Shown: positions 37,609-46,817, counted from the first letter of the stretch. The stretch: 64,000 nt of DNA from Paracoccaceae bacterium (GCA_026710155.1 JAPORQ010000071.1:1-64000), one strand, 5' to 3'. Notes: a model not told the origin generated them from the sequence alone. Numbers and translations are program-made.

Positions 37609-37803
37609 CTAAAATTTCCAAATATTGATTGATCCTGTTATTTGATTACTTCTCATCGGAAAATCTTTAAGTGCTAGGTTGTTTTGCCTAAAATAAATAT
37701 TCCTTTCATTGACTTGCTCCGCTATTTCCAGAGTTGTCATCCAGTTGTTACAATTTTCAGTCAATATGGCAGCAATTTCTTCATTAAGTGTAGTTTGGTT
37801 CAC
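37609..37803 (-). CDS. Small HTH-like hypothetical protein
   Basis: A 64-residue protein: MNQTTLNEEIAAILTENCNN, then WMTTLEIAEQVNERNIYFRQ. The pattern resembles a short winged-helix (HARE-HTH-like) protein in which WMTTxEIAxxVNxR forms the helix-turn-helix. The C-terminus (SNQITGSINIWKF) differs from related small proteins and may be changed or cut. An AGGGGAA-like ribosome site sits just upstream of the ATG. Part of the accessory patch; could be real or a relic. Confidence 0.4.
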   Translation of the reverse strand: MNQTTLNEEIAAILTENCNNWMTTLEIAEQVNERNIYFRQNNLALKDFPMRSNQITGSINIWKF

Positions 37804-37932
37804 TTTTCCCCTTATTTTAGATTTCCGAATTTAATTCCCAATTCAGCCATATATCAGCGGCTTATATATTAACGGTTTAATATGAAGTTTTTGTTTAACT
37901 TCGTCCTTTCCAGAGGGTTTTGGTTTATATAG

Positions 37933-38100
37933 ATGAAGTTGACAAGCAAATGCAATTTAATCAGGATCCATAAAGCCATCAAGGTGCCCCCTGCAATGGA
38001 AGCCGGTTTGACCGATACCTTGCACGATATGGAATGGCTGGTTGACATGATTGATGCAAATGCTCCAAAACCGAATAGACCGAAAACCTACAAAAAATGA
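37933..38100 (+). pseudogene. IS1-type transposase C-terminal fragment
   Basis: The frame reads CNLIRIHKAIKVPPAMEAGL, then TDTLHDMEWLVDMIDANAPK and PKTYKK. The RIHK...VTPAMEAG...IEEIV...YKK pattern is typical of the C-terminus of IS1-like transposases. The catalytic part is missing. Shows that this accessory patch, like the 24 kb one, has been hit by mobile DNA. Confidence 0.6.
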
Positions 38101-38245
38101 TCTTCAAACTGTGCCACTACCCAGCAATATGGAAAATATACCCAATCATTGATAAAACATTGATAGAACGAAATGTCAAGTTGTAATCTTGGAATTGTTA
38201 CTTACAAGGCTTTTCTATATGATTAACGATTTTGGAGGAAAAATC

Positions 38246-38494
38246 ATGTCTAATTTAACTGAAGAAATTAAAACCTATGAAGAAAAAAGGCATGAACTTG
38301 AGAGAGACCATTTTGGCAAATGGGTAATAATTCATGACAAGGAAATCGTTGACTTTTATGAATCATTCCAAGATGCCGCTACAGAAGCTGTTGATCAATT
38401 TGGGGCTGGACCTTATCTGATAAGGGAAATAGGGGCTGGACCGGTAACACTTCCTGCATCTGTTCTTTATAACCCCGTGGCAAGCCATGCTTGA
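38246..38494 (+). CDS. Small protein partnered with a retropepsin-like protease
   Basis: An 82-residue protein, MSNLTEEIKTYEEKRHELER, then DHFGKWVIIHDKEIVDFYES and FQDAATEAVDQFGAGPYLIR. The WVxIxxxEIVxFYxSFxxAxxxAxxxFG layout matches small DUF5678-like proteins often found directly ahead of a bacterial retropepsin-like gene. GGAGG precedes ATG 38246 at good spacing. The stop overlaps the next gene by 8 bp, so the two are translationally coupled. It may bind or be cut by the protease; no function is known. Confidence 0.65.
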   Translation: MSNLTEEIKTYEEKRHELERDHFGKWVIIHDKEIVDFYESFQDAATEAVDQFGAGPYLIREIGAGPVTLPASVLYNPVASHA

Positions 38495-38933
38495 AATTGG
38501 ATTTAATACCCCTGTCCATTTAATTCGTTTTGGCCCTACCGTTGATGTTTATGTAGGATTTGACCCCGAATACAAATATAACCAGAAAAATCCAAGAGAA
38601 CCTAATCTGCCTACTATCAATAATAAAGCATTAATAGATACTGGTGCCTAGCGGCAGTTGTATTGATTCTACGGTTGCAATTACCTTAAATCTGCCAATT
38701 ATAAATGAACAATCTGTAGCGGGTGTTCATGGGGCGGGTAAAGTTAATGTTCATTTAGCACAAATTTATATTCCAGCACTGAGTTTTATCCTATATGGAG
38801 CTTTTTTTGGAGTACATCTTATTGCAGGGGGGGGCAACAACATCATGCTCTTTTGGGACGTGATTTTTTACAGTATATGACTATGGTTTATAAAGGCAAT
38901 ACAGGTTCTGTTACTCTTTCTAGGAATTCTTAA
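38487..38933 (+). pseudogene. Retropepsin-like aspartyl protease gene with frameshifts
   Basis: MLEIGFNTPVHLIRFGPTVD leads to the active-site motif ALIDTGA, the hallmark of single-domain retropepsins. At 38649 the frame shifts; the continuation GSCIDSTVAITLNLPIINEQ is in the next frame, followed by VAGVHGAGKVNVHLAQIYIP. In an eight-G run (38827-38834) it shifts back, giving QQHHALLGRDFLQYMTMVYK and GNTGSVTLSRNS to the stop 38931-38933. The net frame is zero and the ancestor would be about 148 residues. As it stands the protein stops right after DTGA, so it is probably inactive. It overlaps the small upstream gene. Confidence 0.7.
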
Positions 38934-39178
38934 AATTGCCGAGTGAATGTTCACTTAAGTAGATAATCCCCTAATTTTTACCACTTTTTATTCTTCTATG
39001 GATTTAATATCCCCTTTTCCTAAGGTGGTTGGAGATGCCTAAAAACAACTTTTTGTACTACCATTTAATTTAGCGAATTACAGTTACAATAATACACTAG
39101 TGGTACCATAGAATATTATTGTGAAAGGAAGGAAGGGGGAACTGAAGTTTTTCAAATACATAAAGAGGAATATGAAGA
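38934..39178. other. AT-rich spacer
   Basis: No gene seen between the protease relic and the AlbA-type ATPase. The only useful signal is GAGGA about 9 bases ahead of the TTG start at 39179. Confidence 0.3.
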
Positions 39179-40336
39179 TTGGAACCCGAAGAATTAAAGC
39201 AAATTATCAATAACGGTGAAGATTCGCATCATGTGTTCAAAACTAATATTACAAAGGGTATAACTCTCGCAAGAGAAATAATCGCCTTTGGTAATAAGCA
39301 GGGTGGAAAAATATTTATTGGGGTAAATGATAAAGGTGAAATTGAAGGACTTAACCAAGATGATATAAATCGCTTGAATCAATTAGTACCTAATACAATT
39401 ACTAACCATATTCACCCACCCATTAGGATTGCTACCCAAAACATACAATTTCAAAATGGTATGGTAATGGTTGTTTCGGTACCAGAGGGATTAAGCAAAC
39501 CTTATATGGACCATAATTCATCAATCTTCATTAAAAATGGTGCAAGAACACAAGAACTACAAACTCGTGAAGAAATACAGCTGATTTTTCAAACTGACGG
39601 ATTGGTTCATGCTGATGGCATACCGGTAAAAGGTTCGACGATAGCTGATATAAGTACGGATTTTTTTGAATCTTTTTTTATCAGAGAATTTGGCGAGAAA
39701 TTAAGTGATCAGAATATTTCATTCCCGCAAATTCTGGAAAATATGAAACTGGCGAAAAAAGGGGAGATGAATTATTCTGGAATACTGTTGTTTGGTTCCT
39801 ATCCTCAGAGGTGGTTGCCTGTCTTCAACGTAAAAGCAGTATCGTTTCCTGGGATAGCTTTGGAAGATGAAAATTACTTGGATAGTAAGGATTTAGAAGG
39901 CAGGTTATCCGATATATTTCAGAAGGTAATCAGTTTTTTATTGACCAACATTCGTAATATACAAAACGGGCAAAGTTTCAACTCTATTGGCGAACCGGAA
40001 ATTCCAAGAATTGTTTTTGAGGAATTGGTAGCCAATGCTTTGATCCATCGAGATTACTTCGTTTCTGCTCCAGTAAAAGTTTTCGTTTTTGCAAATCGAA
40101 TTGAAATCACAAGCCCAGGGCATTTGCCGAATAATTTAACAACAGACAATATTAAAATGGGTATCTCTAATGTTCGAAACCCAATACTGCATTCATTCGC
40201 TACGAAGTTATTGCCCTATCGTGGATTGGGTAGTGGAACAAAACGAGCCTTAAGAGCCTATCCCGAAATTGAATTCGTTGATGACAGGGAAGGTAATGTT
40301 TTTAGAGTCACAATTCATAGGAATACGAACCTATAA
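39179..40336 (+). CDS. AlbA_2/Schlafen-type ATP-binding protein
   Basis: A 385-residue protein. Residues about 5-130 are the AlbA_2 (Schlafen-like) DNA/RNA-binding domain: GEDSHHVFKTNI, then IAFGNKQGGKIFIGVNDKGE and SSIFIKNGARTQEL. Residues about 270-385 are the ATPase-like module (VFEELVANALIHRDYF, IEITSPGHLPNN, RGLGSGTKRALRAYPEI). The start is TTG 39179, supported by GAGGA upstream; no closer ATG is in frame. Shorter than the 22030 gene, it has the standard family layout. Such proteins act as putative regulators or in phage defence. AT-rich codon use fits recent acquisition. Confidence 0.8.
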   Translation: MEPEELKQIINNGEDSHHVFKTNITKGITLAREIIAFGNKQGGKIFIGVNDKGEIEGLNQDDINRLNQLVPNTITNHIHPPIRIATQNIQFQNGMVMVVSVPEGLSKPYMDHNSSIFIKNGARTQELQTREEIQLIFQTDGLVHADGIPVKGSTIADISTDFFESFFIREFGEKLSDQNISFPQILENMKLAKKGEMNYSGILLFGSYPQRWLPVFNVKAVSFPGIALEDENYLDSKDLEGRLSDIFQKVISFLLTNIRNIQNGQSFNSIGEPEIPRIVFEELVANALIHRDYFVSAPVKVFVFANRIEITSPGHLPNNLTTDNIKMGISNVRNPILHSFATKLLPYRGLGSGTKRALRAYPEIEFVDDREGNVFRVTIHRNTNL

Positions 40337-40374
40337 TTTTTTCCAAGATTTGGCAAAATTGGTTTTAGTACCCA

Positions 40375-41328
40375 CTAATCAAGCTGATTAGTGTATCTTT
40401 TCTGATCATCGTCTGTGTGGATGATGTTTTCCCAAAGGGGATGGGGTACAGGGTCCTTTTTGGTAAAGAAATACTGCCTGAATATCTCCAGGTAATTCTT
40501 GTACTGATAACCCTCATTTCTTTGTAGGTATCTTTCCCGGTTGGAATCAAAGTGCTTTGGCAATTTGTACCAGGGAACTTCAGGCTGCATGTGATGAACC
40601 AAATGAAAATTGTTGTTGAGAAAGAGGAAGGCCATTGGTCCCCTGTCGTTAATGATGACAGTTCTACCTCTAGGTTGCTCATGTGCCCGGTGTTCCAGAT
40701 AGGCTCGTATTTTGAGCATGCCAAAACCAAGATAGGCAGAAACAACATACAACCACAATGGAATGGTACCTAACAACCAGATCCATGCCAAAACGGGTAT
40801 TATACCGACCAGATGCAAAATCCAGGCTCGGGTTATTGACCAATCTCCCGACCTTGCATTTCTGTAATCCTCTAGCCCAAAGACCAACAAGGATATGGCC
40901 GGTCCAATCAATATTCTTCCTGACAAGGTATTATTGAATAACAATATTTCCTGAATTGGCCGTGAAAGTTTATTCCACACCTTGGGGTCCAGGTAATTGG
41001 ATTCTGGATCCTCATAGGGATCAGTCAAATTTGGATCATAATGATGTTTGAGATGAGCATCCTTGAACCTTTCATAGGGCACGAACAATCCAACTGCTGG
41101 AAATACCAGTGCCTCACTCCACCAACGATTGGGTAGTGGATGACCATGAATGACCTCATGTTGAAGGGAGGAATGCAAGGTTATAGACAAGGTTAGGAAT
41201 ATAAAGCCCAAAATAGCTGAGAATTCGTAAATGATTGTCGTGCCGAACCCCCATATGGCATAGCAAAATACCATTACCCATAAGGTTGGCCACTCAATTC
41301 GGCTTGAACTTGAAGAGAACGTATTCAC
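40375..41328 (-). CDS. Fatty acid desaturase-like membrane protein
   Basis: A 317-residue membrane-bound di-iron protein. The three His boxes are HSSLQHEVIHGH (residues about 52-63), DAHLKHHYD (about 90-98) and NNNFHLVHHMQPEVPW (near 240-255). Four hydrophobic helices flank them. The family includes acyl-lipid desaturases, alkane hydroxylases and carotenoid ketolase-like enzymes; the exact substrate is uncertain. It is the last gene of the minus-strand TctCBA/UPF0261 group, 64 bp from its neighbour, but may be a separate unit. Confidence 0.85.
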   Translation of the reverse strand: MNTFSSSSSRIEWPTLWVMVFCYAIWGFGTTIIYEFSAILGFIFLTLSITLHSSLQHEVIHGHPLPNRWWSEALVFPAVGLFVPYERFKDAHLKHHYDPNLTDPYEDPESNYLDPKVWNKLSRPIQEILLFNNTLSGRILIGPAISLLVFGLEDYRNARSGDWSITRAWILHLVGIIPVLAWIWLLGTIPLWLYVVSAYLGFGMLKIRAYLEHRAHEQPRGRTVIINDRGPMAFLFLNNNFHLVHHMQPEVPWYKLPKHFDSNRERYLQRNEGYQYKNYLEIFRQYFFTKKDPVPHPLWENIIHTDDDQKRYTNQLD

Positions 41329-41392
41329 AAGTTGGTGCTTTCTAACTCATTGTGAATTTTAGCATAATATGTCTGGTGTTTCTTGATAATAT

Positions 41393-42631
41393 TTATGAAG
41401 TGAAAATTCCTTCATCAAGCCATTGGTCAAATATATTCAAAGCCTTGTCAGCGAATTCCTGATCATTTATGTGACAATCCAGCTCGGTCAGTTTCACGGG
41501 CGGTTTACAGGAGTTCCTGAATTCTTCAACCAGAGCCATTTGTGCTTCGGGATCATAAAATGGTTGCCCTTCCTTGTCCCACCCCTGAATTCCCACCTTG
41601 GGGACAATCAGATTGACCGGAACCCTGGATTTTGAAATGCGGTCACAAATTTCCCTGCCAACTCGACATCTTTCCTCTCGTGTCAAGCCTGCTGAGCATA
41701 TGAGCCGATTATGGGCATGGAATTCTCGACCCTCAAATACTGCAGGAGGATCTTGCCAGGTTGGAAAATCAATCAGATCGATACATCCTGGTGCTACAAT
41801 TTGAGGTGTATTTGATAGTCCTGCACCAAGCATCCTGCTTTCACCTGCACTAAGTACAGACCCATAAACAAGGTTGGTTATTTCTTGTGGAGCAAAATCC
41901 ATAACACAGGAAAAAACACCCTTTCTGGCCAAGTTATCAAAAGCCATGCCTCCCATGCCTGTTGCATGAAAAACCGCCAGTTCAAAGCCTCTTTTTTCAA
42001 TCTCCGGCAACAATTTGATCATGTAAGTCAATACGGTAGATCCAAAACTGGTCATTCCGACAACAGGTTTTGATCTGTTCCATGGTTTTGCCGACCGGGC
42101 TGCACCTAAAACTGCTCCAGCAGCAAGGCTGAGTGATGACTTGCAAATCGAGTTCAATCCATACAATCCACCTGCCCACAGAGTCATTTGTATATCTGCC
42201 GCAAGGCGGGATGGGGCAATCATGGGTGAGAATGAAACGGTCGAGACCACTTGCTTGGGAATGCCAATGGGTAGTGCCTGACAAACTTCCAAGGCCAAAT
42301 CAGTACCCATTGTTCCACCCAAAATTATCACTCCATGCATCTGGTTTTCGGTATAAAGATCCAAAGCCAGTTTGGTGGCGCCTTTGGCCATGGCTTGCAT
42401 GGCCTGATTTTCGTCATCGAGGGAAATGATTTCCGGAATTGTACTCCCTCCTTGGGCAGCTACTTCCTCTTTGGAAATGTCAACCACGGAAACAGGCTCT
42501 CCCAAAACCCCAACATCCATGCGGATTACCTTGCCACCTTCGGCCTGAATACAATCCGCCATAAAGGACAATTCGCTATCCTTGGTATCGTAGGTTCCAA
42601 TTATCAGGATGGTTTTTTGTTCATTGGGCAT
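41393..42631 (-). CDS. UPF0261 / Tm-1-like ATP-binding protein
   Basis: A 412-residue protein of the UPF0261 family. The N-terminal half is the Tm-1-like ATP-binding domain, with ILIIGTYDTKDSELSFMADC and VIILGGTMGTDLALEVCQAL. The C-terminal half contains VFHATGMGGMAFDNLARKG and APGCIDLIDFPTW. In plants Tm-1 inhibits a viral replicase; in bacteria the role is unknown, but it often travels with a TIM-barrel hydrolase and transporter genes. Here it follows a tripartite tricarboxylate transporter, suggesting work on the imported acid. No TIM-barrel partner is seen. Confidence 0.88.
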   Translation of the reverse strand: MPNEQKTILIIGTYDTKDSELSFMADCIQAEGGKVIRMDVGVLGEPVSVVDISKEEVAAQGGSTIPEIISLDDENQAMQAMAKGATKLALDLYTENQMHGVIILGGTMGTDLALEVCQALPIGIPKQVVSTVSFSPMIAPSRLAADIQMTLWAGGLYGLNSICKSSLSLAAGAVLGAARSAKPWNRSKPVVGMTSFGSTVLTYMIKLLPEIEKRGFELAVFHATGMGGMAFDNLARKGVFSCVMDFAPQEITNLVYGSVLSAGESRMLGAGLSNTPQIVAPGCIDLIDFPTWQDPPAVFEGREFHAHNRLICSAGLTREERCRVGREICDRISKSRVPVNLIVPKVGIQGWDKEGQPFYDPEAQMALVEEFRNSCKPPVKLTELDCHINDQEFADKALNIFDQWLDEGIFTS

Positions 42632-42779
42632 TTTTATGTGGATAACTTTCTTGTTGTTAACTGTTAATTTTCAAATCGAATATGCGTTATTCAAAGATTT
42701 CATTCACTATTCATGATTCCGAATTCTGAACATTACACTCAATCGAAACCATATGGGTCATATTACATCTGCTTCGCTG

Positions 42780-44396
42780 TTAATCCTCTTTTTTTCGGGC
42801 AGGGGACATCAATTGCAGGTTTCGGAGTATTTTACCCCGATCATCCAGCATGTGTTTTCTGCGGTTGAATAGAAGCCTGCCAAATTTGGATGAGGATTTT
42901 CGGTAAGTCCATTTTCTTTCCTTCCGTGGCTTCCATTCCCTCATTACCCGCAGGAAATGAACCAGAAGCACAATGATGATTACGGCAAAAATCATTGCTG
43001 CAATCGGCCTGTCTATAAAGTCCAGAGGTTCCTTGACCCTACTCATGGAACTACGAAACTTCACCTCCATGATACCACCCAGAACCATGCCAAGAATGAT
43101 TGGAATAATCGGAAGTTTGAGTCTCCGCAGAATGTAACCCAATAGGCCAAAAACAGCTGCCATGGCACAATCGGAAGGGTTGTTCCGTAATGAATAGACA
43201 CCCACAAACCCCAAGGTCAAAATACACACCCCCAGATACCTGTTTGGTATCCTGACCAGTTGAACGAGGAAATTGGTTGCAAACATCAGGAACATGACCA
43301 CCACCACATTCAGTATCAGGAGAGCCAGATAGAGAGCTGTTACAAAATCCAATTGGTAGAGAAACAATCCCGGTCCCGGAATTACATTGTGAACATAAAA
43401 TACGGATAGCATCATTGCCGTAAGAGCCTCACCTGGAATCCCCAAGGCCAATAGGGGAATCATGGCAGCACCAGGTACCGCATTGTTGGCAGTTTCAGAT
43501 GCAATGAGGCCTTCAGAAGATCCATGGCCAAATGCCTTTGGCCTTTTGGAAATCCTTTCGGCCGTAGTATAGGACATGAATTGGGCTGTAAACTCACCAA
43601 CACCGGGAATTATTCCCATCACCACTCCAAAGCACCCTGAAATTCCAGCCACAACGGGATGTCTGGATAACTCCCTGAACCCCTGAAACAAGTTTCCTCG
43701 TACCTTGTTCACCCGTATCTTGACATCATCCCCACTCATCAGGAAGTAGGCCTGGCTTATGGCAAACAGCCCCAGAACCACAACGATGAGATCAATGCCA
43801 TTGGCCAGCCAGCTTTGGTCGAAAGTGTACCTGCTTGAATATTTGACCGGTTCAAGACCAACTGTATTGAGGAAAAGCCCGAAACAGGCCAACATGCCTG
43901 CTGCGAGAATATTTCCCCGATGGGCAATGATGACCAATACAAGTCCCAGAAGTGCAGCCAGAAAAATTTCCCTTGAACCAAAGAGGGGAGCTACCTTGGC
44001 CAGAATTGGGGCCATCAGGATCAGGCATATGACCGAAAAGATGCCACCAAAAAAGGATGCGGCATAGGCCAGACTCAAGGCCCTGCGAGCTTCCCCGCGG
44101 GTAGTCATCGGGAAACCTTCGTAGGTTGTCAAGGCATTGACTGGCGTTCCAGGGGTATTGATCAAGATTGCCGGAATTGCCCCTCCATACATGCTGGAAC
44201 CATAAATGCCGAGGAGAAGGGTAAGTCCAACTATGGGCTCCATGGAAAAGGTTGCCGGCAGGAGAATTGCAATGGCAACAGCGGGACCAACTCCCGGAAT
44301 TGCCCCGATGATTACGCCTCCAATTGAGCCACACAAAATGGCCAGAACGACATCCCACCTCGCAAGAACATCAAACCCAAGTAATATGTTTTCCAT
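42780..44396 (-). CDS. tctA: Tripartite tricarboxylate transporter, TctA-type permease
   Basis: A 538-residue inner-membrane protein with about 12 hydrophobic segments. The TctA hallmark GIIPGVGEFTAQFMSY occurs in the middle and GAIPGVGPAVAIAILLPATF near the N-terminus, with YGGAIPAILINTPGTP between. The first 380 residues carry both repeats of the transport domain. The C-terminal about 60 residues are basic and cytosolic. It is followed 148 bp downstream by UPF0261 and preceded 12 bp upstream by tctB. Confidence 0.94.
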   Translation of the reverse strand: MENILLGFDVLARWDVVLAILCGSIGGVIIGAIPGVGPAVAIAILLPATFSMEPIVGLTLLLGIYGSSMYGGAIPAILINTPGTPVNALTTYEGFPMTTRGEARRALSLAYAASFFGGIFSVICLILMAPILAKVAPLFGSREIFLAALLGLVLVIIAHRGNILAAGMLACFGLFLNTVGLEPVKYSSRYTFDQSWLANGIDLIVVVLGLFAISQAYFLMSGDDVKIRVNKVRGNLFQGFRELSRHPVVAGISGCFGVVMGIIPGVGEFTAQFMSYTTAERISKRPKAFGHGSSEGLIASETANNAVPGAAMIPLLALGIPGEALTAMMLSVFYVHNVIPGPGLFLYQLDFVTALYLALLILNVVVVMFLMFATNFLVQLVRIPNRYLGVCILTLGFVGVYSLRNNPSDCAMAAVFGLLGYILRRLKLPIIPIILGMVLGGIMEVKFRSSMSRVKEPLDFIDRPIAAMIFAVIIIVLLVHFLRVMREWKPRKERKWTYRKSSSKFGRLLFNRRKHMLDDRGKILRNLQLMSPARKKED

Positions 44397-44408
44397 GATG
44401 AGAAACGA

Positions 44409-44939
44409 TTAAAAATTCAGGATCAAAAAATTTCGGATGGCGTCGGGAAAGAATTCGTAGAGGGCAGCGCCTGGAATCTTGACCTCAAGAATAACCTTGA
44501 AAAATATGACTACGGTGAAGACAAAAAGAGCACCACAATAGAAATGGAATGGTTTCCGGTACCCCTGACGATAAATGAGGGGGAGTACAAATACCAGTGT
44601 GGAGGGCAGGTATCCTACAATGGGTACGAGTGATACATATATCATGAACCACAATACAAATTCGATTCCCCTGATCCAGAGAAGCGCTTCCTTGAAATCC
44701 ATCTTTTCCAGTTTTCTTCGGGGTAACCGCCAAAAATGAAGTACTCCGAAAACTACCATCCCAATGATTGATACCATAGGCCAAAATCCCGGCTGCTTGT
44801 GCCATGAAGTTTCCTCTACCCTGGTGGTCTGGTAAGGGAGCAGAAGGAACAGGATCATGGCAAATCCCAGAAAACAAAGGGCAAATACGGATTGTCCCCG
44901 GGTTGCTTTGAGAGGTGTTAGTACTTTAAGTTCAGCCAT
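44409..44939 (-). CDS. tctB: Tripartite tricarboxylate transporter, TctB-type subunit
   Basis: A 176-residue protein with four hydrophobic helices (SVFALCFLGFAMILFLLLPY, PMVSIIGMVVFGVLHFWRL, and two near residues 95-150), the size and layout of TctB. Sequence is weakly conserved in this family; the call rests on position between tctC and tctA and topology. It forms the small membrane subunit of the importer. Confidence 0.88.
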   Translation of the reverse strand: MAELKVLTPLKATRGQSVFALCFLGFAMILFLLLPYQTTRVEETSWHKQPGFWPMVSIIGMVVFGVLHFWRLPRRKLEKMDFKEALLWIRGIEFVLWFMIYVSLVPIVGYLPSTLVFVLPLIYRQGYRKPFHFYCGALFVFTVVIFFKVILEVKIPGAALYEFFPDAIRNFLILNF

Positions 44940-45075
44940 TTCATTCTGACTTGAGGAAATCCATTAACTACAACGATCTGGGCATTCGGAATTGCCGAAT
45001 TTCCAAAAGATGGAATTCATCCAGTAACTACCATGGGAATTACTGAAGATCAAAGCCCCATGGTCCGGATGCACA

Positions 45076-45100
45076 CCAGGGTACACTGAAGGTACCCTGG
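45076..45100 (-). other. Intercistronic hairpin between tctC and tctB
   Basis: CCAGGGTAC and GTACCCTGG are perfect nine-base arms around a seven-base loop, 11 bp after the tctC stop. There is no following U-tract on the minus transcript. As with the hairpin after the sugar-binding-protein gene, it may stabilise the binding-protein mRNA or end some transcripts. Confidence 0.65.
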
Positions 45101-45110
45101 AAAACTTAAA

Positions 45111-46052
45111 TTAATTGGATAGGATTTGACCAATCCTGTCCAGGGTTTCGATGTCTGCCGCAATTCTGGCCGCTGATTCCTCGGCATTTTGCCAGTAGAC
45201 AATTGCGCCTGTATTGGCAGAATGTTCCATGGCTTTGTCACCCTTGACGGATTCCATGGCCACAGCTTCTATTTTCTGACGTACCTCATCAGGAGTTCCC
45301 TTGGTTACAAAGAGGCCATTCCACAGGGAAATGTTCAATTCAGGTTCCAATTCCCCAATTGTGGGAGTATCTGGTGTTGTTGAAATCCTGTCATCGGTAA
45401 TCGAGGCCAGAACGGTAATTGAATCCAGACATGGGAAAATCAACTGAAGGGTTGTGTTGATGACATCCGCATCTCCTGAAGCAAGGGTGTTGCAGTCAAT
45501 GGCATCAAAGGCTGCATCGGATGAGAAACTGAAATCATTCAATACGGCATAAGCCTTGGTAACACTGGTTGGTGCAAGTGCATCACCGAAATGGGCCAGG
45601 GTTACATCATTTGACTTGGCATATTCAGCCAACTCTTCCATTGATTGATAGGGTGCATCCCCTGAGGTTGCAATAACAAACGGATAGGTCAGAAAGATTC
45701 CGACAGGGTCAAATTTGGCCGGAGTCAATTCATCAATGCCAATTTGATGACCAAGGGTAGGTACGCCAATGACAAAGGAACCGATTACCGAACCGTCACT
45801 GGGTGCTTGGGCAACTTCTATTGCCCCCGGAAAGGGTCCACCCCCTCCACCTGGCTTATTGACAACACCTGCAGAAACTCCATAGGCTGATTCAAAGTCC
45901 TCGGCGATAATACGGGTCAAGACATCCTCCGAATCACCCGGAGGAAAAGGTACGATGAAAGTAACCGGCTTGTTTGGATACTCAGCCGTGGCTACTCCCA
46001 TACTTAGAAAAAAGCCGCCCATGATTGTCAATGCGGCGAAAAAATACTTCAT
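45111..46052 (-). CDS. tctC: Tripartite tricarboxylate transporter, TctC-type binding protein
   Basis: A 313-residue periplasmic Bug/TctC receptor. Signal peptide MKYFFAALTIMGGFFLSMG, then the family motif YPNKPVTFIVPFPPGDS and NKPGGGGGPFPGAIEVAQA. ATG 46052 has AAAGGAG upstream; the longer frame to 46079 is unlikely. It collects a carboxylate for TctAB. An unusual feature is a pair of Cys late in the protein (DCNTLASGD, FPCLDSI) that may form a disulfide. Ligand unknown; these receptors bind tri- or dicarboxylates and aromatic acids. Confidence 0.92.
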   Translation of the reverse strand: MKYFFAALTIMGGFFLSMGVATAEYPNKPVTFIVPFPPGDSEDVLTRIIAEDFESAYGVSAGVVNKPGGGGGPFPGAIEVAQAPSDGSVIGSFVIGVPTLGHQIGIDELTPAKFDPVGIFLTYPFVIATSGDAPYQSMEELAEYAKSNDVTLAHFGDALAPTSVTKAYAVLNDFSFSSDAAFDAIDCNTLASGDADVINTTLQLIFPCLDSITVLASITDDRISTTPDTPTIGELEPELNISLWNGLFVTKGTPDEVRQKIEAVAMESVKGDKAMEHSANTGAIVYWQNAEESAARIAADIETLDRIGQILSN

Positions 46053-46193
46053 GTTATTTACTCCTTTTGTTTCATCCAATTTTTGAAACTAAACAGATTT
46101 CTCTGTTTTTTCAATTAACCTATAAATGTTGCAACTGCAACTAAGCACCCTGATCAAGGTTTGTGTTGGTTCTCCTTTGCTATAGTGCATCAG

Positions 46194-46817
46194 CTACCCT
46201 TGTTCATGATCAACTCTGCAAAAGAGCGTCATCCAGAAACAAATCTTCAAAAACACCGAGCGGTTTGGCATAATCCCATGAGCAGGGAATCGGCCGGGAT
46301 GAACAAGCATTGCCCATGCGAAAAGTACCGATTCGGCCAAATCTTCTTTTTTTGGAGGATTAGCCGCATAGTCTGTGATGAACATGTCGTCTGCCGCTGG
46401 GCATTGTGCCACTTTCTTGCACGAAGATATTTTTCATCTAGCGTAGCGTGAACGCTTTCATGAAACACCGTTTCTTCCAAATCGTGGTTGTGAATGCGTG
46501 TACGGATGTTGTCTGAATAAAGAACAAAGAAATGCCCTCCGCCTCACCAAATGCAGTTTCATCACCCTTGTGTATTACAACATGATCTAGGTTGGTACGC
46601 ATGATCGTAGGGGCTTTCCTATCGCTTGTGCCACTGGTTATACTGATTTCATTGCCATGGCTTGTGAGTCAAAATCAGAATGTGCCCAAAGACCGACTGA
46701 AGTACCATCCTTGTAATTGGCTACAAAAATAAATGTCTCATTGTCAAAAAGCCTGTCACTCCGTTTGTTCGGCATTTCGGCACGATCTGTCCCAATATAA
46801 GCAAGGTGGAAAAACAT
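46194..46817 (-). pseudogene. Decayed zincin-like (HExxH) protein gene
   Basis: From ATG 46817 the sequence reads FDNETFIFVANYKDGTSVGL before a stop near 46640. Further pieces in other frames read LDHVVIHKGDETAFGEAEG, then RIHNHDLEETVFHESVHATL (HExxH-type zinc motif HESVH), then ITDYAANPPKKEDLAESVLF and AWAMLVHPGRFP. The order and spacing match a family of putative secreted metallohydrolases. At least three frameshifts or stops break it, so it is a clear relic. The preceding signal-peptide region is missing. Confidence 0.55.
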
